Shown in pieces: positions 9,407 through 17,000 of a DNA stretch of 34,894 nt. Each line of letters starts with the position of its first letter. Position 1 is the first letter of the stretch. Under the pieces are notes generated by a model. The model was not told where the DNA came from. It did not search any database and worked only from the letters and a program-made list of their open reading frames with translations. The position numbers and the translations under genes are program-made. Source of the DNA: an uncultured Parvularculaceae bacterium. Lineage in GTDB: Bacteria > Pseudomonadota > Alphaproteobacteria > Caulobacterales > Parvularculaceae. The stretch is taken from assembly GCA_913055785.1 (NCBI GenBank), contig CAJXLJ010000029.1, positions 1-34,894 on the forward strand, written 5' to 3'.

Positions 9407-12088
9407 ATGCGCCTTCTGAAAACAGCATTGATGAGTTCCGGAGCGGCGCTCGCCGCACTGGCGCCGGCGCGCGCGGCCGAGGCCGGAGTCTCGGGCGCCG
9501 ATCCGATGGTGATCGCTGTTTCAGGCGCCGTCGCCCTGACCATCGCCGCAGTCCTCTGGGCGTTCCGCGTCTCGGCGGCGACCCGCACTCAGTCCCTGCG
9601 CTGGTCGAACCGGCTTGCGGAGATGGAGGCGCGCCTAGAAAAATCCGACGCCGTACTCTCCGCCCATCCGGGCCTCGTTCTGGTCTGGGAAGACGACAAT
9701 GAGGCGGTGAAGGACGGCTGGGGCAATCCGAAAATACTCGGCGGCCCGGCGGCGCTCGCCTCGCTGCTTTCCTTTTCCACGGAGGGCGAGACAGCGAAGA
9801 CGCCGCCGGTCGATCGCCTGCTGAATGCGCTCGGCGATTTACCGCTTGAAGAAGACGATACAGACGCCCCGCAAACACTGCGCGAAAAACTCGTTGAACT
9901 TCGGGCGCATGGCGTCGCCTTTTCTGGCGCCGTCGTAACGCCTGACGGCCGTTCGATCGAAGTCGACGGCCGGGTGGCCGGCGGCCAGGTCGCCTTGTGG
10001 ATCACCGACCCGGCGGTGCGCATGGCCGAAGATGGGGCGATCATCGGCGCCTTCCGCGAGCGCGCGATGGACCTTCATGGCTCGCATGCGCTGCTCGAGC
10101 GCTCGCCGCTTCCCGCCTGGCGGCGCAATGCGGAAGCAGCGCTTGTCTGGGTCAACCGCGCCTATGCGGAAGCGGTCGAAGCCTCGTCCGCCGCCGAAGC
10201 GGTCAAACAGCAGATCGAACTCGACCCGGCGGTCAAAAAACTCGCCGCGAACGCCGCATCGGAACGAAAGGCGGTCGAGGGGCGGATCATCATCAACAGC
10301 CGCGGCGAACGCCGGGTGCTGCGCGTCATCGAAACCCCGCTTCACGCGTCAGGCGACGCGGCGCTTGGCGGTCTCGCCGTCGACGCCACCGAACTCGACA
10401 AGGCGAAGGCCGACCTCAAGCAACATATCGAGGCGAACCAGCGCACCCTCGACCAGATCCAGACCGCGGTCGCGATCTTCGGCGCGAGCCAGAACCTCAT
10501 TTATCACAACCGCGCCTTTCAGAAGCTGTGGGGTCTTGAGGACGCCGCGCTTTCCGGGCGGACCTATCATGGCGAAATCCTCGACCAGCTGCGCTTTGAC
10601 GGCAAACTCCCCGAACCCGCCGACTACGACGGCTGGAAAGCCGCCCAGCTCGCTCTTTATACGGAAGACCTCGGCCATCCGGGATCGGAGCGCGACGCCG
10701 GCGCGCCGGACGAAATCTGGCACCTGCCGGACGGGCGCACCCTGCGCGTCGCCAAACAGCGCCATCCGCTGGGCGGCGTCATGGCGGCTTTCGAGGACAT
10801 CACCGAAAAAGTCTCGCTCGAAGCGCAATACAACACGCAGCTCAGCGTCCAGAAGGCGACGCTCAACAATCTTACCGAAGCGGTCGCCGTGTTCGCCGCT
10901 GACGGCACGCTCCGGCTATACAACAACGCCTTCGAGGAGCTCTGGAAGCTCGACGCGAAGACCCTCGACAAGAAGCCGCATGTGGATACGATTGTCGCGC
11001 GGCTCGTCGGCAAGACCGTCGGCGGCGAGACGAAACTCGCCCAGATCAGGCGAGCTGCGACGTCGAAATCGCCGGAAGACAGGAAGCCGTTCTCCAGCGT
11101 CGAACTTTCCTTGCGTGACGGACGCACATTCTCGTTCGGCGCGGAACCCCTGCCCGACGGCGCAACGCTCGCGCATTTCGTCGACATCACCGACTCCAAG
11201 GAGCGCGAAAAGGAACTCAAAGAGCGCAACGCCATCCTCGAAAACGCCGATCGGCTCAAATCGAAATTCGTCGATCACGTTTCCTATCAGCTCCGGACGC
11301 CACTTTCGACGATCATTGGCTTTTCGGAAATGCTCGACGGGCAAATGTTCGGTATGCTGAACGACCGGCAGAAGGACTATGTCGCGAGCGTACTTTCCGC
11401 GTCCTATCATTTGCGCGACCTCATCAACGATGTGATCGACCTCGCCGCCATCGATGCAGGCAAGCTCGAACTTGAACGCAAGCCCGCCGACATTCGCGGG
11501 CTTCTCGAAAACGCTGCAACTTTCGCCGCGTTGAAGGCCGAAGACACGAAGATTGCGCTGAAGGTCGATTGCCCCAAGGATATCGGCGCCGCCGAAATCG
11601 ACGAACGCCGCATCAAACAGGTGCTGTTCAACCTTCTGGCGAACGCTTTTTCCTATACGAGCGAGGCTGGCGAAGTGACGATCGGCGCGCGGCGGGAAGA
11701 CGGCGTCGTCAAAATCTGGGTCGCCGACAATGGCCGCGGAATTTCACCGGAGGACCGCGCGAAGATATTCGACGCTTTCGAGAGCCGCGGCCCCAGCGCC
11801 GGGGCCGGGCTCGGTCTCTCGCTGGTCGAGCGGTTTGTCAGCCTTCACAACGGCTGGGTGCGCATGGACTCCAAGGAAGGCGAAGGCGCGCGCGTGACCT
11901 GCTATCTCCCGGAACAGGCCAAGGCCGCGCCCAAAGACGCCGCCGCGCCGACGCCCGCCGGGGAAGAGCCCGCCGCAAAAAAGAAGAAAACCGCGACCGC
12001 CAAAACACCGGCCAAGCGCCGCCGCAAGCCGGCGGCTGGCGGCAAGACCGGCGCGGCGGAGCGCCAGCGCCCGACGGCGGCGGAATAA
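9407..12088 (+). CDS. divL: DivL-type PAS-domain tyrosine (pseudo)kinase of the CtrA pathway
   Basis: This 893-residue membrane sensor has one N-terminal membrane span (about residues 31-53), then PAS-like modules near 215-320, 345-470 and 490-610. A dimerisation/phospho-acceptor helix and a HATPase domain follow. The acceptor motif reads DHVSYQLRTPL, with Tyr627 where histidine kinases have His, which is the hallmark of DivL. In Caulobacter DivL binds phospho-state-dependent DivK and tunes CckA and hence CtrA. The ATPase boxes look intact: NLLANAFSYT, DNGRGIS and GAGLGLSL. The last ~55 residues are Ala/Pro/Lys/Arg-rich and histone-H1-like, an unusual tail. The protein is longer than Caulobacter DivL (769 residues). 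Start ATG follows AGGGCAAGG. Reclassification as an ordinary PAS histidine kinase is unlikely given Tyr627. Confidence 0.9.
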   Translation: MRLLKTALMSSGAALAALAPARAAEAGVSGADPMVIAVSGAVALTIAAVLWAFRVSAATRTQSLRWSNRLAEMEARLEKSDAVLSAHPGLVLVWEDDNEAVKDGWGNPKILGGPAALASLLSFSTEGETAKTPPVDRLLNALGDLPLEEDDTDAPQTLREKLVELRAHGVAFSGAVVTPDGRSIEVDGRVAGGQVALWITDPAVRMAEDGAIIGAFRERAMDLHGSHALLERSPLPAWRRNAEAALVWVNRAYAEAVEASSAAEAVKQQIELDPAVKKLAANAASERKAVEGRIIINSRGERRVLRVIETPLHASGDAALGGLAVDATELDKAKADLKQHIEANQRTLDQIQTAVAIFGASQNLIYHNRAFQKLWGLEDAALSGRTYHGEILDQLRFDGKLPEPADYDGWKAAQLALYTEDLGHPGSERDAGAPDEIWHLPDGRTLRVAKQRHPLGGVMAAFEDITEKVSLEAQYNTQLSVQKATLNNLTEAVAVFAADGTLRLYNNAFEELWKLDAKTLDKKPHVDTIVARLVGKTVGGETKLAQIRRAATSKSPEDRKPFSSVELSLRDGRTFSFGAEPLPDGATLAHFVDITDSKEREKELKERNAILENADRLKSKFVDHVSYQLRTPLSTIIGFSEMLDGQMFGMLNDRQKDYVASVLSASYHLRDLINDVIDLAAIDAGKLELERKPADIRGLLENAATFAALKAEDTKIALKVDCPKDIGAAEIDERRIKQVLFNLLANAFSYTSEAGEVTIGARREDGVVKIWVADNGRGISPEDRAKIFDAFESRGPSAGAGLGLSLVERFVSLHNGWVRMDSKEGEGARVTCYLPEQAKAAPKDAAAPTPAGEEPAAKKKKTATAKTPAKRRRKPAAGGKTGAAERQRPTAAE

Positions 12089-12139
12089 GCCCGAATATCC
12101 GGTCTTCCGCGCTGGGTTTTTCTCCTCTAAAAAGCCGTG

Positions 12140-12805
12140 ATGGTTTCTGTACTCGCTTTTTCGCTCGCCCTTACCGCGGCCGATCCGTCGGCCATTCCCG
12201 TAACGACCCGCTATGACGACTGCGTCGCGCTTGTCCAAAGCGACCTCGAGGCCGGACGCGCCCACGCGCAGCGCTGGACTCAGGAAGGCGGCGGCGCGGA
12301 GGCCCAGCATTGTCTCGCGATTGCCGACATGGCGGCCGGCTTCAACAAACTCGCCGGCGCGCGGCTCGAAGAAGCCGCCGAACGCAAAGACGCGGGTGAC
12401 GATTACATGCGCGCGCGCCTGCTTAATCAGGCCGCCCTCGCCTGGCTTGAGGCGGGCGAGATCGTCAATGCACGCCGCGCGCTGAACGCAGCCTTCACGC
12501 TGGTGCCGGATTCCGGCGAGCTGCAACTCACCGCTGCAAAACTGCACGCCGCCGAAGGGCAATGGAGCGAGGCGATCGCCGCCGTCGACGCCGCCAGACA
12601 GGCGGGCTTTGTCTCTGCGGAAGCTTATGTGCTGCGCGGGCGCGCTCATATCGCGGTGGGCGACTATCGCGCCGCTGCAGAAGACGTCGTCAATGCGCTC
12701 AAACTCGATCCGGCCAATATCGATGCTTACACACTGCGCGGCGAGATCCAGCAGACAGGCATCGACATCAATGTCGCCTACCGCAAACGCAACGCCGGCG
12801 AATGA
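12140..12805 (+). CDS. Exported TPR-repeat protein
   Basis: A 221-residue protein with a short hydrophobic N-terminus (MVSVLAFSLALTAADPSA) that looks like a signal peptide. At least three TPR-like helical pairs follow; the clearest is AYVLRGRAHIAVGDYRAAAEDVVNALKLDP near the C-terminus, with an earlier one around LLNQAALAWLEAGEIVNARRALNAAFTLVPD. It is probably a periplasmic scaffold; partners are unknown. It starts 51 bases after divL, in the same direction, so it may be co-transcribed. An in-frame GTG directly precedes the chosen ATG, and neither has a clear ribosome site. Confidence 0.75.
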   Translation: MVSVLAFSLALTAADPSAIPVTTRYDDCVALVQSDLEAGRAHAQRWTQEGGGAEAQHCLAIADMAAGFNKLAGARLEEAAERKDAGDDYMRARLLNQAALAWLEAGEIVNARRALNAAFTLVPDSGELQLTAAKLHAAEGQWSEAIAAVDAARQAGFVSAEAYVLRGRAHIAVGDYRAAAEDVVNALKLDPANIDAYTLRGEIQQTGIDINVAYRKRNAGE

Positions 12806-12931
12806 CAGCCGGTCACGGCAGTGTGAACGGCCGTTAGCGGACAGAGCGAGCGCCAGCGATTATCCTTTTCACGGGTCTGGTTGGCGGTGCCTTGCGTTTC
12901 CCGCGAACACAAAAAGAGCTTCATAGTCTGA

Positions 12932-12962
12932 CCCAGGCAATAACAAGGCCCAGGCAGTAACA
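12932..12962. repeat. Tandem direct repeat, 17-bp period
   Basis: CCCAGGCAATAACA (12932-12945) recurs as CCCAGGCAGTAACA (12949-12962), 13 of 14 bases identical, 17 bases apart. Two direct copies at this spacing could be a tandem binding site or a duplication; nothing in the sequence decides. Confidence 0.6.
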
Positions 12963-13020
12963 GGCGAAGTGTCTTAGGTCCCCCTTCTCATTTCGCCTGA
13001 CGCGCCATGTACCGGCGCGG

Positions 13021-13058
13021 CGGGCCGCCGGTTTCGCCCGCAATAAACCGGCGGCCCG
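13021..13058. repeat. Perfect 14-bp inverted repeat (strong hairpin)
   Basis: CGGGCCGCCGGTTT (13021-13034) and AAACCGGCGGCCCG (13045-13058) are exact complements around a 10-base loop. As RNA this would be very stable. TATATTTG follows on the plus strand, which is a poor T-run; it could be a factor-dependent terminator for the TPR gene 215 bases upstream, or a structural element. Confidence 0.7.
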
Positions 13059-13064
13059 TATATT

Positions 13065-13078
13065 TGCGCATATGCGCA
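13065..13078. promoter_or_regulatory. 14-bp perfect palindrome, possible operator
   Basis: TGCGCATATGCGCA is its own reverse complement. It lies 36 bases upstream of the CtrA box and 99 bases before the chosen start of the membrane-protein gene, a fitting place for a dimeric regulator. No known family motif was recognised. Confidence 0.35.
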
Positions 13079-13113
13079 TCGACATCGCCGGAAAATCAGC
13101 CCAAGGGTGCGCA

Positions 13114-13128
13114 TTAACCATTCGTTAA
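13114..13128 (+). promoter_or_regulatory. CtrA binding box (TTAA-N7-TTAA)
   Basis: TTAA at 13114-13117, seven bases, TTAA at 13125-13128: an exact match to the full CtrA consensus of Caulobacter-type bacteria. It is 48 bases upstream of the chosen ATG at 13177, where a CtrA-activated promoter would be expected. The nearer in-frame ATG at 13132 is only three bases beyond the box, which argues against it as the start. A GANTC methylation site (13166-13170) follows. Confidence 0.65.
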
Positions 13129-13176
13129 GCAATGGCGCGTCCCATAAGTCCGCCGCAAAACAAGAGAATCGTTTCG

Positions 13177-13926
13177 ATGGCGCCCGCCGCGATGGAAGCC
13201 AAAGACGTCCGCGAGTTACAACGCCTCGCCCAGCAGTCGCCGCAAACGCTGCGCCGCCGCGGGGCCAGAAGGCACTCACGCGCGGCCTATCTTGAACTGA
13301 TCGACATTCTCTCTCGCTGGAGCGCCGCCGGGCTTGCCCTGGTCGCCGGCGTCGGCGTCTATCTCGCCGTCACCATCGGCCAAGTTTATCCCGCCCGCGC
13401 CGCCGCCTGGACAATATTGCTGATCGGCGCGCTCTGGATCGCGCGCTCGATGCGCAGCCGCTTCAGGGCCGGCGCTGCTATCGCTGCTCGCCCCTTCCGC
13501 TGGCGCGCAAGCTACACCTCGGCCTTGTGCGTGCTCGGCGTTGTTTTCGCGACAGCGCCCGTCCTCCTGACGCCGGCGACAGCGCCGCCAGCGCTATTCC
13601 TGCAGGCGCTCGCCCTTTCCATGGTCGGGGCTTTCGGCGCTTCCCTGTTTCACGCCGCGCATGCGCCCAGCGCCGCGGCCTTCGCGCTGCCGGGCGCGAT
13701 CATTCCGGTCCTGGCGGCAATCCGGTCCGGCGACTTCGTGATCGTCATCGCTGTCGGTGCATTGAGCGCCCTCGCCCTTTCATGCCTTGCCTTTTTCTGC
13801 CGTGCGATGACCGAGCTGTCGGCGCGGCGCAATCCGCGGACCAGCGTTCTGCGCCGGGAAGTCGAAACCGGCGACGTCGCCGGTGCTGTCGCAGATACCG
13901 ATGCGGCAGTGCAAAACGCCCTTTAG
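13177..13926 (+). CDS. Multi-pass inner-membrane protein of unknown function
   Basis: A 249-residue product if started at 13177 (AAGAGAA upstream; CtrA box further up). A basic N-terminal cytoplasmic part (RRRGARRHSR) precedes about six hydrophobic stretches between residues 47 and 213, and a short soluble C-terminal tail ends at DTDAAVQNAL. The core, with RPFRWRASYTSALC after the second span, resembles the membrane sensor part seen in front of GGDEF or kinase domains in alphaproteobacteria. Here no output domain follows, so it may be a stand-alone or truncated sensor (inference). It is a likely CtrA target and lies between the divL unit and the NAD-GDH gene. Confidence 0.7.
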   Translation: MAPAAMEAKDVRELQRLAQQSPQTLRRRGARRHSRAAYLELIDILSRWSAAGLALVAGVGVYLAVTIGQVYPARAAAWTILLIGALWIARSMRSRFRAGAAIAARPFRWRASYTSALCVLGVVFATAPVLLTPATAPPALFLQALALSMVGAFGASLFHAAHAPSAAAFALPGAIIPVLAAIRSGDFVIVIAVGALSALALSCLAFFCRAMTELSARRNPRTSVLRREVETGDVAGAVADTDAAVQNAL

Positions 13927-14056
13927 AACAGGGTCTTCCAAGTCCGAACCGCCGGCGGCTACTTTCGGTCAAAGTCTCTCTTAATTCGTTAGACAATGCT
14001 GAAGCCTTCGCGTTAAGAGGGCGTCCGAAAAGCCATAAAATTCGGGTGAGGAAGAA

Positions 14057-17000
14057 ATGCCAGAGGGCTTCGTAACCGATATCGACGATGAAATCCTTCA
14101 TCAGGTTGTCGAGCACGCCAAAAAACAAAAAGAAGCGGACTTTCTCGATAACGGCGAACCGACCCGGGCCTTCGCCAATTACCTTGCTCAGCTGGTGCGC
14201 TACGCGACAGGAGAAGACAGCATCTGGGCCGATCCGGGCCTGCTTCTGGCGCGCGCCGCATGCGCGTGGTCGAACGCCGCCGAACGCGAACCGGGCGGCC
14301 ATAAAGTCTCATTGAGGATCGAGGAAGGCGGTTTCTGGAAAGGCAAGCGGCTGGTTCTCGACATCGTCACCGACGACAAGCCGTTTCTCGTCGATTCAAT
14401 TTCGGCAGCGCTCTCCGAAGCCGGCAAACCTGTCTCGTTTTTCTCAAACGCAGTTGTCGATATCGCCCGCAACGACAAGGGGGCGCGCGTCACCGACAGC
14501 GCCGGCCAGCCGTTTCGCGAGTCGATCATCCACGCGGAAATGGATCCGCCCGTCGTCGAGACCGAAATTTACGCACTGAAAGACCAGCTCGACACGGTGC
14601 TCTATGACGTTGCGAGCGCGGTCGCCGACTGGGAGCCGATGCGCGCGCGGCTCGCGGCCTGTATCGCCCAACTGGAAAGAACCCGCATCCCCGGCGTTAA
14701 AAGCGAGGAACAAAAGGAAGCAATCGATTTCCTGAAATGGCTTTGGGACAATCGTTTCGCATTTCTCGGCGTGCGCCGCTACAATTGTTCAACCAAGGGC
14801 GGCGAAACGCAATTCACCCATGACGCGGCTCAGGATCTCGGCATCCTCAAGGATTCAACGCGCAAGATACTCAAGGCGACTTTCATGGCGTCCGGCGAGC
14901 TTTCTCCGGCTGTGGACGCCTTCCTCAAGTCGAGCGAGCCGGTGTTGGTCGCCAAGGCCAACGCGCGTTCACTCGTGCATCGCCGCGTGCACATGGATTA
15001 TATCGGTGTCAAATCCTATTCGGTCGACGGCGCCGTCATTGGCGAGGAGCGGTTTGTCGGCCTGTTCACCGCTGACGCCTATAACCGCCCGGCGACGGAA
15101 ATTCCGCTCATTCGCGCCAAGGTCAACGCCGTGCTCGATGCGACGGCGTTCAATCCGGGCGGACACAATGAAAAAGCGCTGATCAATATTCTCGAAACCT
15201 ATCCCCGCGACGAGCTCTTCCAGATCGACGTCGATGCATTGCGGGAAACCAGTCTCGGGATCCTGCGCCTTTACAAGCGGCCGCGGGCCAAGCTGTTCAT
15301 GCGGCGCGACCGGTTCGACCGTTTCCTGTCAGCGCTGGTCTTCATTCCGCGCGATCGCTTCAATTCCGATGTTCGCGAGGCCATCGGCGCGCTCATCGCC
15401 GAAACCTTCAACGGGCGCGTGACGACCTTCTCGCCGTTCTTCGGCGACGCGGCGCTGGTGCGCGTCCATTACATCATCGGCATCGATCCGGGCGCGCCGG
15501 AGGGACCGGGCATCGCGGCGCTGACCGAAGCGATCAGGGAAATCACCCGCAACTGGAGCGACGACTTGCTCGCTGCAATGCGCGACGCCCATGGCGGCGC
15601 GACGCCGGCGGCGCTTTTTGAGAAATATGAGCGCGCATTCACCGCCGGCTATAAAGAACGCACCGGCATGAGTGAAACGCTCAAGGACATTGAGGCGCTG
15701 GAAGCGGCGGAAAAGCAAACGCTTATTCTTCGCGCCTACCGCCTCGACGGCGACAATGACAAAACCGTCCGCATCAAGATCTACCGACGGGGCGGGCCGA
15801 TGCCGCTGTCGGGCCTGATCCCCACCATCGAAAATCTCGGCCTCAGCGTCATTCAGGAAGCCGGCTACCGCGTTGCGCCATACGGCCAGGACAAGTCTAT
15901 CTGGATTCACGACTTCCACACGGAACAGCAAAAAGGCCTCAGCATCGATCTCGACGATGTCACCCAGGCCTTCGAGGACGCCTTACTTGCAGTCCTTGAA
16001 AAGCGCACGGAAGACGACCGTTTCAATGCGCTGGTGCTGACCGCAGGCGTCGACTGGCGCGAGGCGTGGATGCTGCGCGCGGCGGCGAAACATCACGTCC
16101 AGTCGGGCTTTTCCTATTCTCTCTCCTACATGGAAGAAGCGCTCTCGAACAATCCGGCGATCGCCCGCGATCTCGCCGCCGCGTTTCACGCGCGCTTCAA
16201 TCCGGCGGGCGCGCGCAAAGCGGACAAGCGCGAGAAGGATGTCGCCGAAGCCGACGCCCGCGTGCTCGAAGGGCTGAACAATGTGGAAAGTCTCGCCGAG
16301 GATCGTATTTTCAGACGCTTCCTCAACCTGTTCTCGGCGATCACCCGCACCAATTATTATCAGCGCGCCGACGACGGCGGCTTCAAACCCTACATCTCGA
16401 TGAAGATCGACAGCGCGAAACTCGACGAATTGCCGGAACCGCGCCCCTATCGGGAAATCTTCGTCTCGGGCCCGCGTGTCGACGGCGTTCACCTGCGTTT
16501 CGGCCCTGTCGCGCGCGGCGGCCTTCGCTGGTCGGACAGGCGCGAGGACTTCCGCACAGAAGTGCTGGGTCTCGTCAAGGCGCAGCGCGTCAAGAACGCG
16601 GTCATCGTGCCAACCGGCGCGAAGGGCGGTTTCTACCCGAAACAGCTGCCGCAGACCGGCGACCGCGGCGCCGTCTATGAAGAGGGACGCGAAGCCTACA
16701 AGCTGTTCATCCGCGGCCTCCTCGATCTCACGGACAATCTCATCAAGGGCAAGATCAAGCAGCCCGCCGATATGGTGATCTGGGACGATCCCGATCCCTA
16801 TCTCGTCGTCGCCGCCGACAAGGGCACGGCGGCGTTTTCCGATACGGCGAATGCAATCTCCGCCGAATACGGCTTCTGGCTCGGCGATGCGTTCGCTTCC
16901 GGCGGCTCGGCCGGCTACGACCACAAGGTGATGGGCATCACCGCCCGCGGCGCCTGGGAGGCGGTGAAGCGCCATTTCCGGGAGATGGGCAAGGACATCC

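Larger units (their letters stand above)
12806..13176. other. Gene-free region with clustered repeats and a CtrA box
   Basis: No convincing coding region is present: the open frames here are short, lack ribosome sites and run through repeats. The stretch holds a near-perfect 17-bp tandem repeat (12932-12962), an inverted pair CAGGCGAA/TTCGCCTG (12961-12968 and 12992-12999), a 14-bp perfect hairpin (13021-13058), a 14-bp palindrome (13065-13078), a CtrA box (13114-13128) and a GANTC site (13166-13170). Confidence 0.6.

Noticed and set aside
12974-13279. 101-residue minus-strand open frame across the repeat cluster
   Set aside because: It runs through the hairpin, the palindrome and the CtrA box, has no ribosome site and is Arg/Ala-rich without any recognisable pattern.
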